Part shown: piece by piece, positions 10,007-20,647 of the stretch
How positions within the stretch are numbered: position 1 is the first letter of the stretch
Layout: every line of letters starts with the position of its first letter
NCBI GenBank assembly: GCA_028564925.1
Contig: CM053033.1
Location: 87,284,468-87,348,467 of the forward strand
Source of the DNA: Lithobates sylvaticus
Taxonomy: Eukaryota; Chordata; Amphibia; Anura; Ranidae
Length of the DNA stretch: 64,000 nucleotides
Reading direction: 5' to 3'
Translations under genes and position numbers: made by a program
Notes under the pieces: generated by a model
The model's input: only the letters and a program-made list of their open reading frames with translations
Told to the model about the DNA's origin: nothing
Databases searched by the model: none

Positions 10007-11952
10007 GCCGCGTACACACGATCGGACTTTCCGGCGGGATTGTACGCTGGACTAGAGTCCGCCGAACAAGCCGACCGTGCGCAGGGCTCAGGCGGACTTT
10101 TTCTTCCCAAAAGTCCGGCGGACTTAGTAAGAAGTTTTGACTTAAACTTGTCCGCCGGACTCGACAGTCCGGCGGACAATCCCGCCGTCTGTGTACTAGT
10201 CCGCGGGACTTTTGAAATGAACGGACTTGCCGACACACGATTGTAAAGTCCGTTCATTTTGAACGTGACTCCAAGTAGACGGGACTATCGAAGGAAGCCA
10301 ATGCCGCTGCCTCGATCGGCGACATTGACACCTCGCTAGCCCCGTCAGCTGGTATGGATTTAAAGGGGAATCCCTACGCCGAAAAAAACGGCGTGGGGGT
10401 CCCCGCCAAATCCATATCGGACCCTTATCCGAGCACGCAGCCCGGCCGGTCAGGAAAGGGGGTGGGGGTGAGCGAGCGCCCCCCCTCCTGAGCCGTACCA
10501 TGTGCCCTCAACATGGGGGGTGCCCTGGGGAAACCCCAAAGCACCTTGTCCCCATGTTGATGAGGACAAGGGCCTCTTCCCGAAAACCCTGGCCGTTGGT
10601 TGTCGGGGTCTGCGGGTGGGGGGCTTATTGGAATCCAGGAGCCTCCTTTAACAGGGTGGGGGGCCGGTATCTGGGGGCCCCCTTATGTGAATGAGTATGG
10701 GGTACGACGTACCCCTACCCATTCACCTAAGGGAAAAAAGTGTAAATAAAAAAACAACATAATTTTATTTCATATGATGTCACAGTCCCAGCATCCTCCG
10801 GGACTGTGACATCAAAAGGGGGCGGGGTCACCATGTGACATGAGGCGGTGACCCGCCCCTTGTCCCTATATAACTGGCAGCGCAACACGTTGGAGCCATT
10901 AGAAGAGGAGACAGCGTTGAGTCAACATCGGAAGAAGAAAGAAGAAGATGAAGCAGAAGCAGAAGGCGACAGCGACGGCGACAGAAGCCCGGGCCACCGC
11001 TAGTAAAAGAGCTGGAAGAAGAAAGCGGAGGCCCGGCAAGAAGAACAGAAGAGCGGGACAAGACCCCTGAAGTCGGAACAAGACCCCCAGACGACGACGG
11101 TGGCGACGAAGGAGAAAGCCGGGCTCCTCCGCTATTAAAAGAGCTAGCGGAGGAGTCCGGCGAGAAGACCCCCCAAGACGGAAGAAGACCCCCGGAGCTG
11201 TGCAATAAAGTATTTAAAAAAATGTTGTTGTTTTTTTATTTACACTTTTGTTCCCTTAGGTGAATGGGTAGGGGTACATCGTACCCCATACTCATTCATA
11301 TAGGGTGAGGGGCCGGTATCTGGGGGCTCCCAGATTCCGATAAGCCCCCCGCCCGCAGACCCGACAACCAACGGCCAGGGTTGTCGGGAAGAGGCCCTTG
11401 TCCTCATCAACATGGGGACAAGGTGCTTTGGGGTGGGGAGGCCGCAGGGCCCCCCTTTCCCCAGGGCCCCCCCCCATGTTGAGGGCACGCAGCCTGGTGC
11501 GGCTCGCTCGCCCCCACCCCCTTTCCTGACCGGCCGGGCTGCGTGCTCGGATAAGGGTCTGATATGGATTAGGGGGGACCCCCACGCCGTTTTTTTCAGC
11601 GTAGGGATTCCCCTTGAAATCCATACCAGGTGACGGGGCTAGCGAGGTGTCAATGTCGCTGATCGAGGCGGCGGCATTGGCTTCCTTCGCTAGTCCCGTC
11701 TACCTGGAGTCACGTTCAAAATGAACGGACTTTACGATCGTGTGTCGGCAAGTCCGTTCATTTCAAAAGTCCCGCGGACTTCTACCAAAACTCCGCCGGA
11801 TTGTCCGCCGGAAAAGTCCGGCCATGTGTGGACAAGTCCACATGTTCGGAAAGTCCGGCGGACCTCCACTGGAAAGTCCAGCAGATTGTCCTGCAGACTA
11901 AGTCTGCCGAATAGTCTGGCCGAAAAGTCTGATCGTGTGTACGTGGCATAAG
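10007..11952. mobile_element. Long palindromic element P1 with M7-type ends
   Basis: The ends ATGCCGCGTACACACGATCG and ...GATCGTGTGTACGTGGCAT are M7 termini. The two arms (about 10007-10750 and 11225-11952) are inverted copies of each other through most of their length: both contain the TCCGCCGGAC blocks, the GCTAGCCCCGTCA block, the CCGAGCACGCAGCCCGGCC block, and the block around ACAAGGGCCTCTTCCCGA. The shared outer-core block reappears in element P2 (46830-49312) under different ends. No transposase is present. Confidence 0.85.
10760..11215 (+). other. Unpaired core of P1: TATA-like box, purine-rich tract, AATAAA
   Basis: The middle of P1 is not self-complementary with the arms. It has a local hairpin (GATGTCACAGTCCC...GGGACTGTGACATC, about 10777-10814), a TATA-like CCTATATAAC at about 10865, a long purine-rich strand (10900-11200), and CAATAAAG near 11205. 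This order resembles a tiny transcription unit. I see no protein family in any frame; the open frames are low-complexity Arg/Glu or Ser-rich runs. Function is unknown. Confidence 0.4.
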
Positions 11953-12233
11953 AGCTTTAAAAGCATTGCCTATGGAAAATATAAGGTATCGAAGTCTGTT
12001 GGCGTTTCATGGGTGCATGCAATTCTAAGGCTTGACATGTTGGGTATCTATTAACTCAGCGAAACCACATTTTTTTATTTTACTGAAAAATGGGTGACTT
12101 TTTACTCAAATTTTGCATCTCGTAAACCGTTACGCTGATATCGTGTGACATTGAAAAGTGAAACTACCTTTTCTAGGGTGTCTGCTTTCAGAACATGTAT
12201 AACATTTTGAGGGTTTTACATAATTTTCAGGCC
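11953..12233. repeat. Possible outermost repeat flank of the 12-19 kb nest
   Basis: AT-rich sequence with GTTGGGTATCTATTAACTC and TTTTGAGGGTTTTACATAAT resembles a diverged R1-type repeat in inverse orientation. The continuation may resume after 19034. The assignment is weak. Confidence 0.35.
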
Positions 12234-12597
12234 TAAAACCACTTACTGACCTCTTAACTGTAAATATATGTCATTACTTTGATGTTAAATACCAGGGTTA
12301 TGACAGCAGCTAGCTGCCATAACCCCAGTATCTTTTTTTACGCTAGGCAGCCGGCTTTCTAATAAAAGTGATTCCAGCAGCGAATTCGCCTCGGGATCAC
12401 TTTTATAGGCGGTGCCCCCCTTCCCACGCTTCCTGTTTGTTTTCGAGCTTCCCAGAGCCGCCAGTAAGCTCGAAACCAATCCTATGTGGTCAATGGCTAG
12501 GCAGAAAGTCAAATGAGGGCAAGATAGCCCCCACTCGGCTCTATGTCCTTGGAGGACTGGAGCAACGTCTGACATCACTTCCTGTTCTTGGGCTTAA

Positions 12598-12764
12598 AGA
12601 GATGATTTTTGCCTTACCGGCAATGGCGGCGGCAGCACCTGACAGGTGCCAACATCATTGGATTCTAGGACAGGTAAGTGTCCTAATATTAAAAGTCAGA
12701 AGCTACAGTATGTGTAGCTGCTGACTTTTAATTTTTGGAGGGGGGGGGGGGGTGGAACACCGCT
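12598..12764. mobile_element. Short M4 MITE
   Basis: It lies between TTAA at 12594-12597 and 12765-12768, with ends AGAGATGATTTTTGCC and ...GTGGAACACCGCT. It contains the M4 marks GTCAGAAGCTACAGTATGTG and an exact CAGGTAAGT at 12671-12679 directed to the right terminus. A G run lies near 12740. Confidence 0.8.
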
Positions 12765-14473
12765 TTAAGAGTAAATTAAATATCTGGGGTCTTTTTGACC
12801 CAAGATCTCTCAATAAAGTGGACCTGTCATGCTTATTTCTATTACAAGGGATGTTTACATTCCTTGTAATAGGAATTAAAGTGATCAAAAAATAAAGGGA
12901 TAGTGTAAAAATAAAAAGTAAAATAAATAAGAAAAAAAATATTCAAGCGCCCCATCCCTCTGTGCTCGTCCGCAGAAGCGAGCGCATAGGTAAGTTGCAC
13001 CTGCATATGTAAACAGTGTTTAAACCACACATGTGGGGTATCACCGCGATTGTTAGAGCAAGAACAGTAATTCTAGTGCAGGACCTCCTCTGTAACTCTA
13101 AACAGGTAACCTGTAAACATTTTTTAAAGCGTTGCCTATGGAGATTTTTAAGTATCGTAGTTTGTCGCCATTCCACAAGCGCACACAATTTTAAAGTATG
13201 ACATGTTAGGTATCTATTTACTTGGCGTAACATCATCTTTCACATTATACAACAAAAATTGGACTAACTTTATTGTTTTTTTTTTTTTCTTTAATTCAAT
13301 AACCGCCGACCAGCGCACGCCGATTTACGTTGGCAGAATGGCACTGGTGGGCAAATGGACGTACAGGTACGTCCCTTTTAAGAAGTGGCCAACCGCGGTA
13401 TCCATGACTATGAGCGCGGGTCCTGCGGACTCGATGTGCGTTGGGTGCCCACAATCGTGTCGCGGAGAGGTAGAACGGGGAGATGCTTTTGTAAACAAAG
13501 CATTTCCCCATTCTGCCTAGTGACAGGACAGAGATTACTGCTCTCTGCCATCGAGAGCAGTGATCGCTGTCATGTGAGGTGTAGCCCCTCCCCCCACAGT
13601 TAGAATCACTCCCTAGGACACACTTAACAACTTCACCACCCCTAGTGGTTAAACCCTTCACTGCCAGTGTCATTTACACAGTAATCAATGCATTTTTATA
13701 GCACTGATCGCTGTATAAATGACAATGGTCCCAAAATAGTGTCAAAAGTGTCCGATCTGTCCGCCATAGTGTCGCAGTCCCAATAAAAATCTCAGATCGC
13801 CGCCATTACTACAAAAAAAAAAATATATAATAAAAATGCTATAAATCTATCCCCTATTTTGAAGACGCTATAAATTTTGCACAAACCAATCAATATAAGC
13901 TTATTGCGATTTTTTTTTTTACCAAAAAATATGTAGAAGAATACATATTGGCCTAAACTGAGGAAAAACATTGTTTTTTTTTTGGGGGGGGGGGGGATAT
14001 TTATTATAGCAAAATTAATAAATATTGCTTTTTTTTTCAAAATTGTCGCTCTTTTTTTGTTTATAGCACACAAAATAAAAAACGCAGAGGCGATCAAATA
14101 CCACCAAAAAAAAGCTCTATTTGTGGGAAAAAAAGGACAGCAATTGACAGTTGACCACTTTAAGAACTTTTTTAGATATGGTGTTTACAAGTTAAAAACA
14201 TTTTTTTTTTGCTAGAAAATTACTTAGAACCCCCAAACATTACCATATTACCGTATTTGCGCAGCGGTCTTACAAGCGCACTTTTTTTTTTTTAAATACA
14301 CTTTTTTATTATAAAAATAAGACAACAGTAAAGTAAGCCCAATTTTTTTTTATATTGTGAAAGATAATGTTACGCCGAGTAAATTGATACCCAACATGTC
14401 ACGCTTCAAAATTGTGCCCGCTCGTGGAATGGTGACAAACTTTTACCCTTACAAATCTCCATAGGCGACATTT

Positions 14474-14489
14474 AAAAAATTCTACCGGT
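14474..14489 (+). repeat. Left target-site duplication of the LINE
   Basis: AAAAAATTCTACCGGT is repeated at 18060-18075 on the other side of the LINE. The uninterrupted R1 copy has this sequence once, at about 45836-45851. Confidence 0.92.
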
Positions 14490-17400
14490 CTCCAAGTGGG
14501 AAACCCATCTAACACCAGTAACCCATTCATATGGAAAGCAAACCCCCAGCTCTTCCGGCATGGTCCGACCAGGAAATATGTTGAAAACAAGTTAAAGGAA
14601 TTTTTTGAAGATAATGAGCACTCAGTGTCGGATTCTTTTGTATTGTGGAATGCCCACAAAGCATTTATTAGAGGTATATTGATACAACAAGGGGCGAGAC
14701 TAAAGAGGGCAAGGCAACAGCAGACCACGAATTTGTTAAACCAAATCCATGAATTAGAAAAACAAAACAAATCTAACATCACAAAACTACTATCAGACCA
14801 ACTAACACAGTTACGATTGGAGCTGAGAGTAATCCTCCTGGGGGATTTTGAAAAATCATCCAGGAGAATGAAATTAGAATATTACACTAGTGGCAATAGG
14901 GCTGGTAAGCTCCTAGCTTCAAAACTAAGAGGACATAGATACAAGACGCACATCTCGCATGTGTTCCATCCTACCACACAGAACAAACTACAACACCCAC
15001 AGGAAATAGCAGACGCTTTCAGTCACTACTACAGCACATTGTATAACCTTAAAGAGGACTGCTCCACACACCAGCCTGAGCCTGAAGAAATTAACCAATT
15101 TCTCAGCAGAATACACCTTCCACAATTAACAACAGATCAGACTGAATTTCTTAACACTCCAATCACGGCCACAGAAATTACTCGGGCCATCAAAACATTA
15201 CCAAATAACAAAGCCCCAGGACCTGATGGCTTCTCGGGAGAGTATTATAAGATTTTTCAACACATACTGGCTCCACAGTTGGTGGAGGTGTATGGGTCTG
15301 CTGTCGCCTCATCCTCATTCCCACAAGAAATGTTATCAGCCACAATAGTAGCGCTGCCTAAACCGGGCAAGAGCCCAGACTCCCCTCAGAACTTTAGACC
15401 TATATCGTTACTAAACAATGATGTTAAATTGTATGCTAAGCTGTTGGCCACAAGAATGATGGATATCTTACCGGAACTAATAGACAGAGACCAGTCAGGT
15501 TTTACTAAGGGTAGACAGACATCAGACGCTACGAGACGACTGGTAAACATAATACACCTAGCTGACAAGACTCAAACGCCTTCTCTGCTCCTAGCCTTGG
15601 ATGCGGAGAAGGCGTTTGATAGGATCCATTGGCTCTTTCTGGAAAAAGTGCTGATGAAATTTGGCTTCAAGGGCACAATTTTATCTGCAATAATGGCTCT
15701 GTACTCAAACCCATCAGCACAGGTCCTAGTGGCCGGAACAATCTCAAAACCATTCAAAATCACTAACGGGACTAGGCAGGGATGCCCAATGTCCCCTCTG
15801 ATATTCAACTTACTAATGGAACCTCTGGCCTCATACTTGAGGGATCACCCACACATATCAGGGCTACAAGTAGGCAAGAAAAAACACGTCATAAGTTTAT
15901 TTGCAGATGACATAATACTGATGCTGACCAAAGTAGATACCTCACTAGCGGAAGTGCATCAAACACTACAGGAATTCAATAGAATCTCATATTACAAAAT
16001 CAATGAATCCAAATCTTTCATACTAAACCTTGGAATACCAGACCAAACCAAACAAAAGCTAGAAAGACAATTCCCCTATAAATGGACAAGCGAAGGGGTC
16101 AAATACCTAGGCATCACACTCACCCCTAAAGTAAGTGACCTCATTTCAGCCAACTATACCCCCTGGATTAAATCTCTTCAAAGCAAACTACAGACACTGG
16201 CGAAATTTGAACTATCATGGCTAGGGAGAATAGCGGCTTTTAAAATGCAAATCTTACCCCAACTACTCTACTTATTCAGAACCCTTCCCATCCCAATCCC
16301 CAACTCGTACTTCCAAACGATTCAACCCATAATAAACAGATATGTCTGGCAGGGAAAAAAAGCTAGATGCGCATTCAGCAAAATGACCAAACATAGATCA
16401 GCTGGAGGGGTGGGTCATATACACATCCAAGACTATTATTACGCAACAGTTTTAGCACAGATCAGAAGCTGGATGGCTCCAACAACAGAACAAACAGCAT
16501 TATGGCACGCACTAGAACAACACCAAGTAAGATCTGGAACACTAAAAGACTATGTCCTGACAGCGCACATCAATTCCTCTCTAGACAACAAACAATCCCC
16601 CACAATACTAGCAGCCATAAGAGCATGGTCCTACCTTAAAAATAGTAATCCAGAGAGAGAACACTACCAACCGTTAAGAACACCCATATCCGCAATCACA
16701 CATCTAATACCAAATATTAACCTTAGCACCTGGATAGAAAAAGAAATTAGATATATAGAAGATGTAATGACAGGAACCTCAGTAAAAACCTTTAGCGCCT
16801 TGCAAACAGAATTTTCCCTACCAAAACATGAAGTGTACAGATACTTACAAATTTCCCAAATGATTAGGAAAAATAAATTCATAACAACTATAATTCCCCC
16901 CAAGATACAGCAATATTACGAACATACAAACACAAAACGGAAAGGAATTTCCACGATATATATGGGACTTCATGACAAACAATTCTGTGAGAAAACACAA
17001 AACATAATAGCCTGGGAGTCAGATATAGGGAAGACCTACTCTATTGCAGAATGGTCAAAGGCCCTTAAACACACATTTAGTTACACGAAAAGCACAAATC
17101 TAAGAGAAATGCAACACAAAATAACATTACGCTGGTACCTAACTCCCAGCAGACTAGCCAAAATATACAAGGAGGTCTCACCTGAGTGTTGGAGGGGCTG
17201 TGAAGGACGTGGGACTCTGTACCACGTGCTCTGGAGCTGTCCTAAGATTAAACCCATATGGTCACAAGTGAGCAGACTTATAACAGAAATCACTGGAATA
17301 GGGCTCAAGCTAACCCCAGAAGTAGCTATATTGGGCATTGGCTTGGACAATGTCCCAGTGAAATACAGAATCATAACCTCTCACATATTATTAGCCACTC

Positions 17401-17585
17401 GTCTAGCTATTCTTAGATATTGGAGAAAAACAGAAACACCAACTATCAAAGAGATAATAAACACAATTCACATACACGGGACATATGAGGTTCTACAATC
17501 ATCAGCAGTAGGAAAACATGATGAGGTTTCAGCTCAATGGGATCCCTGGAACATATGGTACGCTGAAAAAATTAAGCTCTCATAA
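14490..17585 (+). CDS. LINE ORF2 protein fragment: reverse transcriptase and C-terminal Cys motif (partial)
   Basis: This is the non-LTR retrotransposon ORF2, which nicks the target and copies the element RNA into it. The frame is open from the truncation point; the first usable codon (GTG, 14496) is not a natural start. The endonuclease domain that normally precedes this region (about 230 residues) is missing. Counting from 14496, reverse-transcriptase landmarks are NNKAPGPDG at about residue 237, LDAEKAFDRI at 368, GTRQGCPMSPL at 425 and the catalytic FADD at 469. A C-x3-C-x7-H-x4-C motif (CWRGCEGRGTLYHVLWSC) lies near residue 899. No RNase H domain is evident. The layout fits the L1/Tx1 superfamily; I cannot decide between L1 and Tx1 by eye. 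It probably cannot move by itself, and it has no ORF1. Confidence 0.93.
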   Translation, partial: LQVGNPSNTSNPFIWKANPQLFRHGPTRKYVENKLKEFFEDNEHSVSDSFVLWNAHKAFIRGILIQQGARLKRARQQQTTNLLNQIHELEKQNKSNITKLLSDQLTQLRLELRVILLGDFEKSSRRMKLEYYTSGNRAGKLLASKLRGHRYKTHISHVFHPTTQNKLQHPQEIADAFSHYYSTLYNLKEDCSTHQPEPEEINQFLSRIHLPQLTTDQTEFLNTPITATEITRAIKTLPNNKAPGPDGFSGEYYKIFQHILAPQLVEVYGSAVASSSFPQEMLSATIVALPKPGKSPDSPQNFRPISLLNNDVKLYAKLLATRMMDILPELIDRDQSGFTKGRQTSDATRRLVNIIHLADKTQTPSLLLALDAEKAFDRIHWLFLEKVLMKFGFKGTILSAIMALYSNPSAQVLVAGTISKPFKITNGTRQGCPMSPLIFNLLMEPLASYLRDHPHISGLQVGKKKHVISLFADDIILMLTKVDTSLAEVHQTLQEFNRISYYKINESKSFILNLGIPDQTKQKLERQFPYKWTSEGVKYLGITLTPKVSDLISANYTPWIKSLQSKLQTLAKFELSWLGRIAAFKMQILPQLLYLFRTLPIPIPNSYFQTIQPIINRYVWQGKKARCAFSKMTKHRSAGGVGHIHIQDYYYATVLAQIRSWMAPTTEQTALWHALEQHQVRSGTLKDYVLTAHINSSLDNKQSPTILAAIRAWSYLKNSNPEREHYQPLRTPISAITHLIPNINLSTWIEKEIRYIEDVMTGTSVKTFSALQTEFSLPKHEVYRYLQISQMIRKNKFITTIIPPKIQQYYEHTNTKRKGISTIYMGLHDKQFCEKTQNIIAWESDIGKTYSIAEWSKALKHTFSYTKSTNLREMQHKITLRWYLTPSRLAKIYKEVSPECWRGCEGRGTLYHVLWSCPKIKPIWSQVSRLITEITGIGLKLTPEVAILGIGLDNVPVKYRIITSHILLATRLAILRYWRKTETPTIKEIINTIHIHGTYEVLQSSAVGKHDEVSAQWDPWNIWYAEKIKLS

Positions 17586-18059
17586 TCACATAACAAAGTA
17601 TGACATAGATGACCTACAACTGACGCTCCTGACTAGATTCTGAATTGGTTACTAGTTTATGTTCGTTTTATTTATGTTTTGTTCTAAACATTTACTCTGA
17701 TCAAGCGCTCTACACTATACTGAAGTAAGCACGATATGGGATCCGGGGAGAGGGGGGTCCCCTCTGTGATCGGTGGCAGCCAACTAGAGAGACCGTGGGA
17801 CCGAGAGCCGAGGAGACCCTCTGCCCCGGAGTCGGACTGAGACTAGATCTTAACAATCAGAAAACGACTAGCAGATATAGGGAGGAAATACCAATGACCT
17901 AAATGGACACATGCATGCAGGTTATAAAAACTCATCATAACCCACTACATATGTAAATGTAAAGCAAGTACTCTATATATGCACTGGTATCAAGCTTGAA
18001 ATGTTAATGTTACTGTATTTAATTCTTAATTTTGAAATAAAAAATATTCAATATTAAAA
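17586..18059 (+). other. LINE 3' UTR and poly-A tail
   Basis: Non-coding tail from the ORF2 stop to the A run. It contains a G-rich block near 17740-17760 (GGGGAGAGGGGGG), seen in some L1 3' UTRs, and AATAAAAAAT just before the end. Confidence 0.8.
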
Positions 18060-18075
18060 AAAAAATTCTACCGGT
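18060..18075 (+). repeat. Right target-site duplication of the LINE
   Basis: AAAAAATTCTACCGGT, identical to 14474-14489, after which R1 sequence (TGCATTTTTGTGTTA) resumes. Part of its A run cannot be separated from the LINE tail. Confidence 0.92.
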
Positions 18076-19235
18076 TGCATTTTTGTGTTACAGAGGAGGT
18101 CTGGGGCTAGAATTATTGCTCTCGCTCTACCCATTGCGGCGATACCTCACATGTGTGGTTTGAACACTGTTTTCATATATGGGCGCTACTCACCTATGCA
18201 TTCACTTCTGCACGCGAGCTTGGCGGGATGGGCGTGTTTAAAAATGTTTATTTATTTTTTCTTATTTATTTTACCTTTTACTTTTTAATTTTTACACTGT
18301 TTAAAAAAAAAAGTGTCTCTTTATTCCTATAACAAGGAATGTAAACATGACAGGACCTCTTAAATATGAGATCTGGGGTCAAAAAGACCTCAGATCTCAT
18401 ATTTACACTAAAATGCAATAATAAACAAAAATGTGATTTAAAAAAATAAATAAAATAAAATGGCTCTTTAAGAACTATGGGCGGAAGTGACGTTTTGACG
18501 TCGCTTCCGCCCTGCAGTGTCATGGAGATTCCCCTCACTCGTCTCCATGTCAGCCCAGGAGACAGATGCAGTCGCCGCTACCGACGGCTCCGATAAGCGT
18601 CGGAGGGCACTGGATCGCGGCGGGAGGTGGGCCCCTCTCCCGCCGCCGATAAAACTGATCTTGCAGCGAATTTGCCGCAGAGACCACTTTTATCTTGTAC
18701 CGGACTGCCGGCCAAACACAGGGATACCGGGGGTTATGGCAGCTAGCTGCTACCATAACAATGATATCCATCCCCAAAGTAGGGACGTACATCGGCGTGC
18801 GGTGGTCCGGAAGTGGTTAAAGCGACGCAGTGCCGAATCACAAAAGGTGCTCTGGTCAGGAAGCGGGTAAAGTGTACTTTTTCCCCAAAAAAAAAATGCA
18901 TTTGAAAGACCGCTACGCAAATACAGTGTGACATAAAATATTGCAATGCACATTTTATTCTCTAGGGTCTCTGCTAAAAAAAATATGTATATAATGTTTG
19001 GGGGTTATAATACAGATTTTTAGCAAGTGGTTAAATGTGTGCAAAAAAAAATGCAAAAATGGTTCTGGCAGTAAAAGAGTTAATGGGCATGTAACCCTTG
19101 CAGCATGGGGAGCCACTACTCTTATGGCTGTCAGAATACCAAACAGTCTGAATCTGATTGGATGCAGTTACGGTTCGGCCTAGAAGTTCTTGCCCGGCTG
19201 CTTTGACTTTTAAATTGAGGTGAGTTACATAGTTA

Positions 19236-19638
19236 GGCCCCTTTCACACGAGGCGGACTCCGCTTGCACGGAGCCCGCCTCTGTCCGTCGGCTCAGCGGG
19301 AGATCTCTCCGTTGTCATCCGCTGAGCCGGAGGATAACAAGCCTCTCTCCGCTCACTGAGCGGGGAGGGGCTTGCGAGCGCCGCTGGTCTCTATGGAGAG
19401 ATCGGATGAAAACGGACAGTGTGTCCGTTTTCATCAGATCTCACCCGATCCGATCCGCCAGCGACGGATCTGGACGTAGAGCCATCTGTCTGCTTTTGGC
19501 GGATCGGACCGGGTTGGATGTCAGCGGACATGTCTCCGCTGACATCCGACGCTCCATAGGCTAACATGGAACGCCCGTTCAGATCCGCCGTCAAAACTGA
19601 CAGGCGGATCTGAACGGTCCGTCCATGTGAAAGGGGCC
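19236..19638. mobile_element. M2 MITE, well-preserved copy
   Basis: The termini GGCCCCTTTCACACGAGGCG and ...CATGTGAAAGGGGCC are close to perfect complements and are flanked by TA (19234-19235, 19639-19640). The interior is palindromic, with GATCGGATGAAAACGGACA and its complement about the centre. Confidence 0.88.
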
Positions 19639-19640
19639 TA

Positions 19641-20540
19641 AGTCAGGTTGAAAAAAGACACAAGCCTATCTAGTTCAACCAAATAAAAAAATATATACAA
19701 AAAATAAATAAATAAGTAGTGCCAACAAGGCCACAGACGGCATGAATTTAGACCAATTCAGCAGGAATCGGACAAAACTTGAGCCACGTATGGCTAGCAT
19801 TACAGCTTTACAACATCATATACTGTTCTTTCCTTTCCTTTTCAGATTCCTCACAAAGAACCAGCACCCCCCCCCCCCCCCCCCCCCATTTCCTAACCCA
19901 GTACAGATCCAGCTCGACAGAAACTGGCAAGTGATTACATATGTAATAGGATAGTATTCACAAGCAGGAAATGGAAGGGAATTGGATCTGTCAGAATGTA
20001 TTCACTTACTTTGCACTTTGAATTAGGGCACACCTATTGTTGTGCTTCCTGTTTCGGTAATTTACCCTGGTTTTAAAGGAAACTTGTCATGACATAAATA
20101 CAGCACCTGCCAATGCTCTTCTCCTTCAGAACATGCCAATTTCCCTGCTGTTTTGCTGATCAGTGGCTTTAATACTTTCTGAATCACCGGCCTGGAGCAG
20201 ATCTACAGCGGGGGAAAGCCAAAGTCCTGATCTGTATATTTGTTCCAAGTCAGTGACAGTATTGGGGCCAAGAATATCAGAATGACAGCCAGGTAACTAG
20301 AATTTTTAGAAGAGGTCAGTAATGGCAGCCTCCTAGTTTTTCTCATGGTAGGACCAAGCAACAAGTTCACCTGAAGGAGAATTTTAATCTTAATATACAA
20401 TGCTCTGTCTTCTGTCTCAGCAACAATGTCAGGCCCAGGCCGGGAGATCGCACTGGGCTCACGGGGGCTTCAGATGTTTGTCCCTTCCGCTCTCCTGCTT
20501 CTCTTCCGGCAGTGGCAGCGGGGGGCGTTGCCATCGGCGG
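19641..20540. other. No gene seen; short dispersed repeat and poly-C tract
   Basis: At 19641-19680 there is AAGTCAGGTTGAAAAAAGAC and TATCTAGTTCAACC, a dispersed-repeat-like block. A 21-bp C run occupies 19867-19887. I recognise nothing else. Confidence 0.5.
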
Positions 20541-20559
20541 AGGGGGGCCGTGCCTAGCA

Positions 20560-20645
20560 TACATTCGCTCCATAAGACGCAGAGACATTTTCCCCCATAT
20601 TTCTGGGGGAAAAAAGTGCGTCTTATGGTGCGGAAAATATGGTTT
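20560..20645. repeat. Hairpin repeat fragment (CCATAAGACGCA type)
   Basis: CTCCATAAGACGCAGAGACA pairs with the complement ...GTGCGTCTTATGGTGCG across a short loop (TTTCTGG). It ends in GGAAAATATGG. It resembles the end of a MITE family with CCATAAGACGCACTTTT termini. Confidence 0.6.
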
Positions 20646-20647
20646 GT

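Larger units (their letters stand above)
14490..18059 (+). mobile_element. L1/Tx1-type LINE, 5'-truncated, very young insertion
   Basis: The element lies between 16-bp direct repeats and ends in an A run (from 18056) after an AATAAAAAAT signal near 18036. It carries the C-terminal three quarters of ORF2 and about 475 bp of 3' UTR. The start is abrupt, inside ORF2, as expected from incomplete target-primed reverse transcription. The 3070-bp open frame has no stop, so the copy is recent. Confidence 0.93.
14151..18820 (+). mobile_element. R1 repeat, inner copy, plus orientation, split by a LINE
   Basis: The left end TTGACCACTTTAAGAAC and the right end CCGGAAGTGGTTAA match the R1 copy at 45513-46607 along its length. 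The flanks fit a TTAA target in R2 (left now TTGA, right TTAA at 18817-18820). Without the LINE the element is about 1.1 kb. Shared landmarks are GATAATGTTACGCCGAGTAA, CCCAACATGTCACG and GGTTATGGCAGCTAGCTGCT. Confidence 0.85.
13298..18872 (-). mobile_element. R2 repeat, inverse orientation, inserted in R1 and split by a second R1
   Basis: The parts present are about 13298-14150 and 18821-18872. The left part holds GCCGACCAGCGCACGCCGAT, ACAGTAATCAATGCATTTTT and AAATACCACCAAAAAAAAGC. The right part holds AAGCGACGCAGTGCCGAATC and GCTCTGGTCAGGAAG. Both match, in reverse, the R2 copy at 36561-38306, where the two parts are contiguous around GCACTGCGTCGCTTTAGCTG. R2 is non-coding, with TTAA-like ends. 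Confidence 0.75.
12234..19034 (-). mobile_element. R1 repeat, outer copy, inverse orientation, split by R2
   Basis: The left end TAAAACCACTTACTGACC and the right end ...GCAAGTGGTTAA are R1 termini. The parts present are 12234-13297 and about 18873-19034. Read on the minus strand, the right part (ending ...AAAAAGT) continues into the left part (AACAATAAAGTTAGTCC) in the same order as the uninterrupted R1 copy at 45513-46607. M4 (12598-12764) is inserted in the left part. R1 has no coding frame; its autonomous partner is unknown. Confidence 0.7.

Noticed and set aside
14490-17585. Host reverse transcriptase or telomerase-like gene
   Set aside because: Target duplication, poly-A tail, and L1-type motif order show a LINE copy; the frame starts at the truncation point.
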